A stretch of 64,000 nucleotides of DNA, taken from positions 7,988,275 to 8,052,274 of the forward strand of contig OZ025271.1 of NCBI GenBank assembly GCA_964019165.1. Reading direction: 5' to 3'. Every line of letters begins with the position of its first letter. Within the stretch, counting starts at the first letter, position 1. The notes beneath the pieces were generated by a model. That model did not search any database and was not told where the DNA came from. It saw only the letters and a program-made list of their open reading frames with translations. This stretch comes from Mastigias papua. Lineage: Eukaryota > Cnidaria > Scyphozoa > Rhizostomeae > Mastigiidae. Positions 1 to 20,432 of this stretch are shown one piece after another. Position numbers and translations under genes: made by a program.

Positions 1-2313
1 ATTAATGCATAAACCAATCGTCAAATGTAATCAAGCATATAACCAGTTTCTTAACAAACCAATTAATAAAATAATTACTCTTTCAATCAATCAGTCAATC
101 AATTAGTCCATCAATCAATCATTATATTATCCAATCCCATGACTAGATATTCAATTAACCAATCAATCAATAAGGCAATCATAATTTCTTCCACATATAA
201 ATCAATATAGTATAACAAGACAATCACTAAATCAATGACTAAATCAAATGAATCACTAGAGTGATTACAACATGATAGTAGCAACATACTTGTACTTGCA
301 TCATCATGATAAATATTGTAGCTGATCTATTCCATAATACAAAATGATCGATATTCCTCCGCAGAAGACGAACTTAATTCACAGTGACGAGATTCAATAT
401 CTGAAAGTATATCTACACCACTTTAGCATATCATATAATAGGTTACGAAAATAGGTGCAACAGTCACGAACATAAGCGCAAATTTGCCCTTTAGCTCAAC
501 AGTTGTTCCAATTCATTTCAACCATTAATGCATGAAAAGTGGAAAACTTTCAATGCAGAAAATGTTATATGAGCATTGTCGTTTCGTGACATTTTGCAAA
601 AATACCAATCTTCCTAATTTTATTATAAGACAACAAAATTTAAGTGAAAGCTTTCGTGGGATGGCAAATTGTTGTTAAGAAGAATTAAAACTACGTTAGA
701 ATAAACTGAAAAACACAATAAAACGTTTAGACAAGATCACATCTTTTACCATGCTCAAAAGTTAAAAAAACAAACTACGTTAGTTAAACAAAAGTAGAAA
801 TATGTACAAAAATGCATGCTATTTTGAATGAAATAATCAACGAACTTCAAAGGGCAGTAATTAATGTATCTATCAGCTGGCATCTAAGAAACACCAAGGA
901 ACATTTGCAATTTTAAGGGGTGAAATCCCAAATGCAAAAGGAAACTTGCTGCAGTATAAACCTGTTTGAATGCCACAAAAGAAAGTGTACGAAGTGTTTC
1001 TTAAAATTACATAGATGAAAAGGGATGGAGTTTGTGACATTTACCACAGGGCCTCTTTTCAGGAATCATAACTAGGCGGGGGGGGGGCAAAATAACAAGG
1101 ACCCTAAGGAATGTTGCTCTTCAGGGATGCACATCAGTTTAAAAGTAAGGGCTTGAACGGTAAGCAAAAGCACATTAAACTGGAGGCTCTGGGGCCACAC
1201 CTGGACAACTTTTGTAAAAACAAGATCCTCAGAATCGGAAAACGCTCCTTTCAAGCAATATCTCTTACTTAATATGTATGCACGCTTGTCTATAAGAAAA
1301 CTGCCCCAAGGCCTAGTAGTAATTTCTTAATGTCTGGTTTTTAAAAGCTTCTTAAAAGTTTCTTAAATCTGTGAAGAAACTTGCAGTGATAACATATGTA
1401 AAACGGAAAACATTGTCTTGTGTAAAACCTATAAAGCTTAGAACATAAAATATATTGTACAGGAAACATGTTAAATCCAAAGAGGACAAAGGGTCTACGG
1501 AACTGTGAAAAATGCCGCAGAAAATTCTAGAGTTTCCTAACTCTTCTCTTGTCGTTCTAAAAGTTTCTTAAATTCTAGGCTGTCTAGTGCTAGGTTTCTT
1601 ATAAACAGGTTTCTTATAAAAAAGCGTGTATTTATCTATTGTGGTTATGAAGAGACTTCAACTCCAATGAGAACAGACACATCCAAACTGTAAGGTTTTA
1701 TAGACACTTGCAATAATGATATAAAATCAGCCGTTTGTGAACAAGATAAACTGCCAGAAACAATTAGTAACAAGGATCTTTTTCTTGCAAAACATTATTA
1801 AATCTACTTATATGGAGTCGATAGGGCAAACTTTCCAAAGTAGAGATAACATCTGCTTAATTTTTATGGAGTCTTCCAAGATTACAATACTAAATTCGCG
1901 TGAATTGTATTCAATGTTTTCTTTTAAATGAGAAGAACTAAAATATAATATTTGTAGGATTTTCTTTAATGGTTCCTACTTCAAAATCGAATGATAATCT
2001 ATACATTTAACCAACAAATGTATTCATGAAAGTTCCTCCATGATTTGCATCATTTTATGGAGAATCATAATAAAATAAGGGACCGAGTGGGGGGCACCGT
2101 AAGATTGGAGAGGCAAGAATGAGAATTCATATGTTAAAAGAGGCCTTGGTTTGCTTATTTTTAGGCTCTCTCGATCAAACATGAAATTTAAGTTTCCCTC
2201 TCAAAGGGATTGCACAGGGCCCCCTTGTTTCGTGATAAATGATAAATCCTATAACATAAAGGTATACGGATTTTCATTTATTGTAATCAATTATTAGACG
2301 GGGGAAGGAGTAC
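1..2313. other. No coding exon seen; probably SMU1 intron 11
   Basis: Exon 11 of SMU1 ends at 2314 with a good donor, so this stretch should be intron 11. I looked on the minus strand for the remaining SMU1 WD40 exons and found none, so they lie left of the window or the gene is truncated. The first ~240 bases hold an imperfect (AATC)n tetranucleotide stretch. A poly-G run lies near 1078-1087. Short ORFs here look spurious. Confidence 0.6.
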
Positions 2314-10706
<8,393 letters not shown>

Positions 10707-12610
10707 TTTGGGAATTGAAAATGTGTTCTAAATTGGCCTCGTTTGCATTTGTTGATCACTGTATCGTTCGACAAAAGGAGGGCTCCGAGGGCATCAGCCC
10801 CCTTCTACTTCTCAAAGAACGCCTGAGCCCCCTTACAGTTTTTCTGGCTAATGAATATTTAGGCAGACAAACAGAGCAGATTGAATATAAGAGCTACGAA
10901 ACTGAAAGAGAGCAAGAATGAAAGAGAGCAGGAAAAGATGTCAGATTGATGAAAATTAGGAGATCAATATAGCGAGAATAAAGACTGGATACAGACACCT
11001 GACTAACCCTTATAAAAAATTTCATTACGAAGAACGAATAGCCACAAAGAACGATAGATATTCCAAAGCACTTTGGAATAGTGAGGTAGTGCCACTCGAC
11101 GTGGGATAATGCCAGAAAAATTTATGACAGTGGCATTGCCTCTCATGGCCTTCCTTTGAAATGCCCCCCCCCCTAGTACTCAATTAGGTACTGAGAAAAT
11201 GGTCCGGTTCGTTTCTTTTTGATTCTAGGACAACGCTCTTTCTTAATTTAAAGATAAGACAATCTAGAAAGAGAATGAAATCATTAATTTGCGTGTGTGA
11301 AACTTAAATACTTTGACTGCTTTGCTTCAAAATGATTTGTTTTTAAGATTCTTGGTAAAGACATACCTTCAGCTTAGACATTCTTGGGGCGCAACGAGGG
11401 GTAAATTTTTCTAGCTTGGGCAATGTTTCCGTACCCCTAGCTTTGTATCTTATTCTATAACAGTTTTCCATTCTATATCAACTGAGAATTATATGTCTAT
11501 TAATCATCCTTCCCATGGATGCTACAATAAATTATACACATAGCTGTGATAGGAGAGATCTTTGGTAAAAAGACGTTTGCTTACAACAAGCATCCTGATT
11601 GGTGGAGCTGCCTCATCGCAGGCTCATTTTTTAAGTACTAGGTTCACTATGTGGGTTTGCACTGTAGAATAGGACCTTTTTAAAATACAAACTGGGGGGG
11701 GGGCAAATGCCCCCAGTTCTTAACTTTGCCCTCGAGTGAAAAGGCTTTTAGCCCCCAGGAAACTATCCCCTTTTGTATAGGTTCTCAGCTATGTTGTCAA
11801 ACAACTACTGCTGTCATCATGTAAGTTGTTGTATCAATTACAAAACTTGTGATTTCATCTCCAACCTCTTTACATCAAAACTTGACATTTATGAATATTG
11901 TTTCAATATATCACATGTATCAGGCTTATTTCAAATTAGGCTTTTTCTCCTAGTAGCACGTCCCATTTTGAGAGTTCCCCCCCCCCCCCCCAGTAAAAAT
12001 ATGTTAAAAAAGCCTATGCTTTAGAAGGCAGTGCGACATTAATAGAAAAGTGTTGGTGAGATTCAAGTGAAAGAAATTGCAGAAAGGAGAGAGCCACTGG
12101 TAAATTAGAACAACGCCAAAAATGATCAGCAATGGTGAAGGATCTGCTAGAGCAAGCTTTCAAAAGTCATAACACATGTTTTCATTCCTAACGAAATAGT
12201 CAATAATCTCAAGGAGAGACATGAAATCTGCTCATCAAATTATTGAATCATGCTTTCTTCATATTTGAAGGAAACCAAGTTGTGTGTTGCTCGGTAGAAA
12301 TTCTCTCTAAGTATGTGTATCTGCTTTAATCAAAAATTGAAAAGAGCGCATTTATATATAAGAGTGCATATATGAAATTCCTTTGGGAGGGGATTTCTCA
12401 CCCTCATATCCCCATGAAACCTTTGCCCTGTCTTCATGATCAGCGGTTGAATAAATGTATACATTTCGAATGTCACATGTATTCGAATCGATATGATTTA
12501 GCCTCTTACTGATATAACAACCCCTTTTGAATACTTGTATGGCCTCTTTGTCATGTTCTACATTGTGTATCTCTAACAGTGATCTCAAATGCTTATGTTT
12601 AAGACACCTT
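10707..12610. other. Region upstream of SMU1; no supported gene
   Basis: The SMU1 promoter should lie just above 10706, but I see no clear TATA or other element. The stretch has poly-G/C runs (11692-11702, 11979-11990) and a small minus ORF at 12352-12588 that I cannot support as a gene. The terminal exon of the NLR-like gene to the right could lie here or further right, but I could not identify it. Confidence 0.4.
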
Positions 12611-12782
12611 GAATAGGTATTTTTCTGGCATAAACAGCGACTTTATTGAACAGAGAGCAATTAGCTAAGAACTGATAAAATCATATCATAATTTGAAAGA
12701 TACGATTGTTTACAAATGGATCCTACCTAATGGATTTACAGAAATCGGGAGACTCAAACGCAAATCTTTAACCATTACATAC
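12611..12782 (-). repeat. Dispersed repeat B, copy 1
   Basis: About 170 bp matches the reverse complement of 40593-40763 at roughly 80% by eye. Shared stretches include TTACAAATGGATCCTACC, AAATCGGGAGACTCAAAC and AGAGAGCAATT. No clear ends or coding potential are seen. It is a dispersed repeat of unknown class. Confidence 0.75.
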
Positions 12783-13644
12783 AATGAACGATACTATAGG
12801 GGATAGGGCCATTGAGCTTGAAGCATGTGATCATGTAGTTTGAAATCAATGAAAACAAATTGGCGTGTTGTATCTTGCTGAGTGTTTGTTGTCAGTGCTG
12901 TGGAGGAGGCATCCACATAGAACATCATGTTTTTCCTGTTTGCTGCTCGTTTTAGTTTGGAATACAGTTATCAATTTCTGCCTTGCCCAGACGGATAAAC
13001 AAGGTATACGAGGAGAGGAAGGGGATTTCTAATCTCCTTTAGGCCACTGTCAGATTTTCAGCATCATGTTGGCTGGACTATCTTCCCGCACTTAAATATG
13101 ACTGAACAGTTGTGCAGTGGCAAATTTCTGGCAAGGGGGCTCAATACAGAATTCTCTATTTGGTAAATTTTGAGACACGGCCCCTTAGAAATATGCAAAT
13201 ACAGTCAAGTACATTTCTCGATATTCAACTGATTTTGCAATGAATTGTTCTTAATTTAAAACGTGAATCTATATCCGTTGCAACAAGTGAAAGCGAAAAA
13301 ATAAAGGAGGCATTGCAATACACTTAAAACTCGAAGGGGAACTGATCCTGCAAAGAGCTCTTGAAAAATTAACAAGTGGGTCCCAACACTACAACCCTGT
13401 TAATGAAAGTAAGAATATCATTGACGTCACCAGCTCTACATCTTTCTTGTAAACCAGCGTCTTGAATTTTGAATCTTCACGTTGCCCCCTTTGCCGTATG
13501 CCGGCAAGAACAGCCTCATTTCGATGCTGTGCAAGGCTCTCCTACAAAATATATGTTCTCAAGTTTTTTTACTGTTTTTTCTTTTCGTTTCGTAAACTCT
13601 TTATTGTTCTTAGAGTTAATGCTCTTCTCTTTGCTTTTCCTTAT

Positions 13645-14164
13645 TTAAACATTAATGTAATTTGCTATTTTTCTTAATTCTTCCGTAGTAGCCTTTATCC
13701 AGTCAATTTTCCCTGACACTCCAACCATTTCGTAGGTTTCTTTGCACTGCATAATATGTTCTGTACTCTCTTTTACTCTCTCACATCCTGCGCACCATCC
13801 TTCTTTCTCTTGGTATTTCCCTATATCATTCAGTTCTAGTCTGTCTACTGCTGGATGCACTTTTGTTTAGTCATGCATTCATAATCGCTTTTACCTTAAA
13901 TATAGTAGTGATTTCTACTAGGCCCTTTTCGTTGTTATTCAGTGATATGACTGCCATGGAAACACCATTGAGCCAAACATATCCCAGTGCACCAAAACAG
14001 GGTGTGCCAAGTAAACCAGATGGATTTCCCCGATTTTCAAATATATTTTCCTGAGAATACCCTGGCAATTTAAGCATTTTCTGTTTCATGTTATGGAGCA
14101 TTTGATCCCTCTTGTTTTGGAAATCTGAATATATTTGTTGTAGGCGTCTTGTATAGAAAGCCAT
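13645..14164 (-). mobile_element. Degenerate C-terminus of a non-LTR retrotransposon polyprotein (tentative)
   Basis: Two minus-strand frames (14164-13871 and 13860-13645), separated by a stop and a frame change, look coding. The second contains GWCAGCERVKESTEHIMQCK, a C-x2-C-x8-H-x3-C array like the zinc knuckle at the C-terminus of many LINE reverse transcriptases, followed by a basic helical tail ending in IANYINV. The first carries GTPCFGALGYVWLNG, which I do not recognise firmly. Being frameshifted, it is probably dead. A decayed host exon is an alternative. Confidence 0.45.
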
Positions 14165-16472
14165 GAATTATGTAGGCAAACAGATACCATGCAAGTCATG
14201 TGATTATAATTGAATGGATCAAAGGACCCTGAAAGGCTTTCTTAAAACCTTCGCATGTTGTTCAGAATTCCATCAAACTGCTATGGAAATAGTAAAATTG
14301 AGCTGACTTCCCAGATTCTTTCCTGTCATGGATTGATCGCATAGAGGTAAAGAACAAGGATTGTAACAGGGGCACTGAATTGGCAAACCAGAAAGCTTTT
14401 TGAAAAACTATAGTACGCTTCATTGTTGCCTCAGTTGAAATAACTGCAAAACCAGTGAGAGTTTTCACAAGGGGGAGGGAGGGGGGCCAAAATTAATAAT
14501 CAATACAAGTAGCGAGCATAATGTCAAATGAAGAGAAAATCTGAGTAAAACTCCATTCAGCATTAAACAAACAAATCGATAATACATAACGATATTATAA
14601 TATATATAATGTAGTATGATACATTATAATACATTATTCTACGAAATCCATTTTCCCATCCTATACTGCTATCTCCCATTCTTAACTGCCATCAAACTTG
14701 AATGAATTAGGCTGGATGATATCATATTACATAATAACCAAAGGATAATCATATTACTAATAACCAAAGGGGCAATGGATGAGATGTGATCGCTGGATGA
14801 GATTTATTAATGCCATGAAAGTAGGCTCAAAGCCAGCTCTGAAAAGACAGGGGGAAATCCAGTCAAGGGTGCCATACTTTAAAAGTTAGTAAGGGATCCC
14901 TTCTTTCAAGCGTTCGAGAGTATGATGTCATCAAAGAATAGCAACATTAACATATGCTGCTTACGTCATAATTTGCCTTATTGCCTAAAACACTTGTGCA
15001 AAATTCTATATTTTTCTTACCCTTTTACGCAAAAGAAGGCTCTAACTTAAATCATTGAACAAGCAAAGAGGGTCTGCATGTTACAACTGAGAGGGCAGTG
15101 TCCCTATGTACCCCTAAGCTTTCTGCTTGTCAAAAGTTTGCCAGTAGATGGAATTTTATTTTGGAATGCAAGCCCTTGTTTTCCTTGCAATTGCCATGCA
15201 GCCAAAGTAGTTCCTACCTCATGGTACGTTGAGCAGGTTATCCAGCATGAAAATCAATCATAGGCACAGCGTCAGTAGGGGCGCTGGGGGAGGGGGGTTC
15301 AGCCTCCGTCTACACTTTTTGCCAGCCAGTGATTGTTCTAGCCTTTATCAAGCATCCGTTTGTAGCAGCCTACTTTTTATCTGTAGGCCTCCTCACCTTT
15401 GAATGTGGCACCGCTGTACCTGACAGACAAATTGAAATCCCTTGGACAGCAGACGAATTGAGACGTATGGAACCAATAAGCGATTGAATTGAATTGAACT
15501 GGGTGAACTTGGGTGTACGTGACTCATACATTTTACAAGAGTTGACAACGTGCCCTAAAAGTCCTAAATTAGATCTCTTGCAACAAACGATGACCAATCA
15601 TCAAAGAACCATGCGAAAAACATGCCAGCACATTGTATGAAGACAAAGCCTCACATATGTAAGGTAACGGGAATTCTTTTGCCATACTCATACTTTGATA
15701 AACGGGCTTTGGCATCAAATTGACAAATACAATGGTATAATTTGAGAGGTATACCCCATGGTAAAATTGGCAATCTTATATTAAATCATTGGATTCTCAC
15801 TTCTAAACTGCAATTCACGTTGCCACATGGATGATAGTCGGCACAAAAAACGGCCTAATTACGATATAATCTACCAACATTAATTGCTACACAACAAAAG
15901 CCATGGGTAAAAACGGTCTAAACCATCAGATGTTCACATGACGATACAACGCTGAAATCTCCTTCGTACCTATGATAAACAAACACGTAGATAAAAGAAA
16001 ATAACAAAGAATTGGCGAAGTCATTTGAACAAAAACAAAGACAAAATTCATTTAACAAGATATAGAAAAGGCTTAGATCATCAAGAAACTCTCTTGATCT
16101 TGCCTCCTTATGATATTCCAATGGTTGTGAACTTAATTGCACTGGGCATCAGCCTCTCTTTGGTCTGGATTTTAACAACCTCATAAACATTATCCAATGA
16201 ACTCTGCTACCAACATCTCTTGCTTGGGTGATTGCCAAACCACAAATGATTCATTTCAACTGATTGATAAAACTAAATGCCACAAGACATTTCATCATTT
16301 GCATATGCAGTGAAGAACATTTCTTGATTCATGGTTGAGTCCATTTGTAGTGACATCATTAGAATCAAATGGACATTGAATAAGGGCCAAAGGATTATAT
16401 TTATGTGAATGACGTAACGATCAAAAGCAGATTGGGAGCCATAGTTAAAGAATGAAAAAGATGAAAACTTAC
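14165..16472. other. No supported gene
   Basis: AT-rich sequence with TA-rich microsatellite at about 14583-14640. One minus-strand stretch at about 15395-15420 looks like a small exon (acceptor CTGTCAG, donor GTGAGG) but has no other support. The end of the P/S/T-rich exon series may be here. Short ORFs otherwise look random. Confidence 0.4.
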
Positions 16473-16891
16473 AGTTGACGAAGGACGAGTACTTGTGTGT
16501 GTAAGATCCTGTAAGAGGAAAACGATGAAAACATTCAAAAATATATAATGTTTAATGAATAATTACTTTATGACTCTCATAGAAAACAAAATAGTGTTTA
16601 TTATACAGTCAATGGTCATGCTAAGAAAGTTAACAACGTAATAGAATAGGGGAATACACGCTTTTCTGTAAAAGAACCCAGCACAACGAGTGACACAAGT
16701 GACGGTTGTGCACTTGGAGGGGAATCCCCTACAACTGGTTGGGAATGAACTCTCGAACCACAGAAGATACAGCTGTGAGGTACACATCAAATGACAGACC
16801 TTATTGAGTACAAACTACCCCAAGGGTTCCATCGAGATTGGGCGAAGCAACCATGTCGCAGTGACATGATCAAATATAGGTATTGACGACA

Positions 16892-16963
<72 letters not shown>

Positions 16964-19900
16964 ATGATGGCTAGCCCATGGTTGGAGACCTCCTCGTGGT
17001 GGCAAGCGGGCACAGAGAGACTCTGCCCTTAAGTTGATAGTGATTCATTTCGCGAAGATTCAGAATTGGGGCAGATGTTGACGACCTGTGGCAAACTGTC
17101 CAACCAGGCCCCTTCAGTGAAAGTCAGGCACAGCAGCTTCAGGCTGCAGCTCTGATAAGTAGCTGTTGGGGTAACAGAGTGGATTGAGTGTAGCCGACTC
17201 AATCACCTCTTTTAAACAATTGACAGGCGGTCCACCGACCCCAGGGTCAGTCTCAGGCCCCGTGAGGGGCGTAACAAGAAGAAGAAAGTGGTGATGATGA
17301 TGATGATGATGATGATAATGATGACGATGATAATGATGATGATAAGTTTGTCTTCTTCATCATTAATGATTCATACTATAAATAATGAGCAATTACCTTT
17401 CTATTCCAAATGACAGACAATCAGAGCAACTCTCCAGCATTGGGGTGAGGAATAGCAAGAAAGCTCAGAGTTGATCTAATAGCTCTACATATCAAAGAAA
17501 CTTAATGACGTCATCACGCAAAATGCGCATCTGGCAAACACTCAAACAAACTTACTGTAGGCACTTGGAAAGTGGGTCTTCCTGCGGATGGAGAAGAACT
17601 AGAAGTTGGAGGAGCCTGAAAAAGAAAGGAAGAGACATATTACAAAATGAAAGAATAGATGAAATAAATCATTAAATATTCATCAATCCTATTGGCCAAA
17701 CAATTATATTTCTGAACGATGTAAATAATGAACCGAAGTGACGTCATATTACGAGAAAAAGAGCAAGAATAGGGCAAACTGTCAAGGTTACAAAAGGGGC
17801 AAAATTGCCCCAAGCAATGAACCTGAGGAGATCCCAAAATTATAAAATATCCTATTGGGGATTGCAACACTTTTAAAATGTAATATTGAAATCACTTGGG
17901 GCCTAATTGATATATTTTCCATGGGCCACATATTCGCTCGTCAGCAACTTCTCCAAAGTTTTCCACATCCGCTCTTGATCATGTGATGAAATTGTAGAAG
18001 ATACCACTAGACAATGTCATCTCAACTTACTGGATATTGGGAGGGTGTTCTGACGTCATGGGATGGAGTTCCAGATGATGGTGAATGAGGCGGCTACAAG
18101 AAAGAATAGCAAAGCATTGAATAAGAAAAATACGTCATAATGGGTGCCATTGATTACTCATTGATTCATTTGAATGGATAGTGTATTAACAAAGCCTCGT
18201 GATGATGGCGAGACAATGTAATCCAGTGGGCTTAGCCGATATCATCATACAACAACAACAGCAATTTAGTTACTTGATAGAATGATACAATTGAGTTAGA
18301 ATTCAACATACTGTTGGATGATCGGCAGTATTATCGACAGCTGTCTTGGGGGATGTCATGCAAAGAGAGGTGGACATCTATAATGAAATATGATAAATTT
18401 ACATATCAATCAATTATTTATATCAAAAAGGATTATTAGCTGGTATTAATGAGGAATGGTCATCTAAGATGTCAACTGTTGAAACTTGCAGTATCAGATA
18501 CGTATAGGTAAAAAAACAGCAGACTTAAAAAAAGAATCTAACGAATGCAAAAAAATTGTAATATGGAGCTGCGATGGTACCCATGGTGTGAGCAGTCTTT
18601 CTTATCAACAGGTTCAATGAACACCCCAATGGAACTGCGGTGGCGTCCATGCACCAATAGCCAAGAGGGACTCACTGTCAGCCAATGGCTTACCTTTGAA
18701 CGTGGAGTTGAAAGCAAGACCAGTTAGCTATGTGGTAGAGAACTTCAATATCACAAAGTTCAAGTTTGACCCCTACTCGGTTTATTCACTTTGTCATGCT
18801 ATCACCTAACAAATAAAAGAGTGTGATAGCTTACTGTCGACGGTGGGAGAGAGCGGTGGCAATGGTCAGATTCTTTAGAAATTGAAGGAGACTCCTACAA
18901 TAGCAACATATGACAATATAAGCATACAATCATTAATAAATTTGTATAACAACAAGTTGCTACGATAGAGTAATACAAAATGTAGCAAAAGCAAAAATTT
19001 AATTCCATGAAATGTGTGCATTATATCCAATTCTTCAATCATTCTACAGCGACAGATAGGAAACACTTGGTATGTTATTCATGAATGTCATAACTTACTG
19101 TTAATGGTGAGAGATCAATGGCGGAAGGAGATGTTGAAGGTGAGGGTGGCCTCGTCTATTAAAGGGAAAATAAAACAATGTAGGCTAAAAATACAAAGTA
19201 AAGGAAAATACAAAAGGAAGTCAGTATCACAAAGTTAGATGAAATTGACCGAAGTGAGAAGTTCCTTCCTTTAATATAATCACTTAATGTTGATGGTGGA
19301 GGGCACGGCGAAAAAGTCGTTCAATAAGCGAGGGAGGTTCCTACGAAAGATGAAAGAGATAAAACATACACAAATGATATAAGAAGCACGAAATCACAAC
19401 TGAATTAACTAGACAAATCGAATCACTTTCCCACCCTACAAACTTATTAGACTTTAACTTATTATCCTTGTCACTGTCAAATGTTCTTTTCTACAAGGCA
19501 CCTTTATTATTATCTATCCACAAAAGATACAAATGTATGCTTTGAGGGTATTCAAAAGTGCACTGAAACTGTATTGTTGAAGTACCTTTGGCTAATTGAG
19601 CAGCAATCTGTTCTCTAGAAAAAATCTCCCAAACCCCATAAAGACTCTCTATTTAATACATGTACAGAGAATAAATTCAATTTCCCCTTAAGTGAGAGAC
19701 CCCCCTGAAGATTTGGCATTAAGGAGTATAAGACAATAGTTGCAGCGTCAATTACCAAAGGGTAGGGTGGGGGCAAGAACCAAGAGTCAGATAAATTTTA
19801 CGAGCCCAGCTCATTTGCAGTCACACCTTTTCTAAACCCTAATTAGTTTAGCATGTATTTAGAGAACATTTGAGCATGAATATTTTACTAAAAAATGCAA

Positions 19901-20432
19901 ATACACTCTGGACTACCCTAGATGTTTAAGTCAGTTCTGGCAACTGATTGATTAATTCACATATATATTATAAATATCTCAAGGAAATTCTTAAAGATCA
20001 CAGTATGCTATGCGAATTTTGGTCACACTTTGCATGAATTGTCTATTAACCATGCCCTGAGATCCTGCAAAATTGTGTACATCACCTGTTCCTCAACGTT
20101 AAACGCTCGCTCTGTTATATCATGACGCATTACCAACGTTTATCATAAGGAATAGTGGTCAACAGGCATGAAAGGTGCTCCAGAGTTTCAAAATTATCCA
20201 TAGTTGACCATACTTTTGAATTTCCTAGACCATATTCTCGTTTTTCAGGACCACACAATGTTGCTAAAACCAATCTAAATTAGGCTCCAACAGATCCTTC
20301 TTGTTTTGTGATCGTTTCACCATCACTGCCGTCATTGTGTCAAATGTCACAAATAGTCTCATGCAACCATAACTTCAATCAACTCACCACTTGTTCCATA
20401 TCAATCCTCAGCTTCACGTCACAATGCACTAT
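16473..20432 (-). CDS. Series of small phase-0 exons, mostly Pro/Ser/Thr-rich; probable 3' part of the NACHT gene
   Basis: Minus-strand exons, each bounded by an AG acceptor and GT donor and each a multiple of three: 20388-20432 (15 codons, IVHCDVKLRIDMEQV), 19099-19155 (19), 18835-18894 (20), 18312-18377 (22), 18031-18093 (21), 17556-17615 (20), 16473-16508 (12). Most end in codon ACA or CCA followed directly by GTAAGT-type donors. Apart from the first, they read as low-complexity text such as APPTSSSSPSAGRPTFQVPT, probably a disordered linker. The first joins the NACHT exon (phase 0 end at 22371) in frame. Because all are phase 0, any can be skipped without a frameshift. No start or terminal exon was found, so this could be a separate gene. 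Confidence 0.6.
16891..16969. repeat. (GAT)n trinucleotide microsatellite
   Basis: A run of about 70 bases of GAT turns into GGT at the end. The minus frame gives a poly-His ORF, which is an artefact. A second imperfect (GAT)n run lies at about 17285-17345. Confidence 0.95.
16970..17284. repeat. GC-richer interspersed element between two (GAT)n runs
   Basis: About 300 bp, clearly richer in G and C than its surroundings, sits between two GAT microsatellites and ends in AAGAAGAAG. Base composition and the simple-sequence tail suggest a SINE or the 3' end of a non-LTR element. No coding potential or second copy was seen in this window. Confidence 0.45.
18545..18790 (+). mobile_element. tRNA-derived SINE-like repeat
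   Basis: Sequence at 18726-18741 (TAGCTATGTGGTAGAG) resembles a pol III A box and 18758-18774 (AGTTCAAGTTTGACCCC) a B box. The motif GGAGCTGCGATGG at its left occurs again at about 18632 (GGAACTGCGGTGG) and 35253. It lies between two P/S/T-rich exons, inside an intron. It does not fold as a proper tRNA by eye, so a SINE is more likely than a tRNA gene. Confidence 0.5.
19284..19340 (-). pseudogene. Decayed P/S/T-type exon with lost donor
   Basis: This has the same layout as its neighbours: a CGTAG acceptor, a first codon GAA and an end resembling CCATCAACA. The donor position reads TTAAGT instead of GTAAGT, and the frame is shifted by one relative to its neighbours. Read from the acceptor it gives EPPSLIERLFRRALHHQH and then TAA (19286-19284), with an ATTAAA nearby (minus strand, about 19275-19270). 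It is either a dead cassette exon or has become an alternative terminal exon. Confidence 0.55.

Noticed and set aside
11367..11381. Start exon MSKLK before a GTATGT donor on the minus strand
   Set aside because: Five codons with a chance donor; SMU1 already has a convincing first exon at 10706.
12352..12588. 78-codon minus ORF
   Set aside because: No recognisable domain, splice context or paralogue; it is beside a dispersed repeat.
16787..17005. Poly-His ORF on the minus strand
   Set aside because: It is the (GAT)n microsatellite read in one frame.
18700..18780. tRNA gene
   Set aside because: A- and B-box-like blocks are present but the stems do not pair as a tRNA; a SINE fits better.
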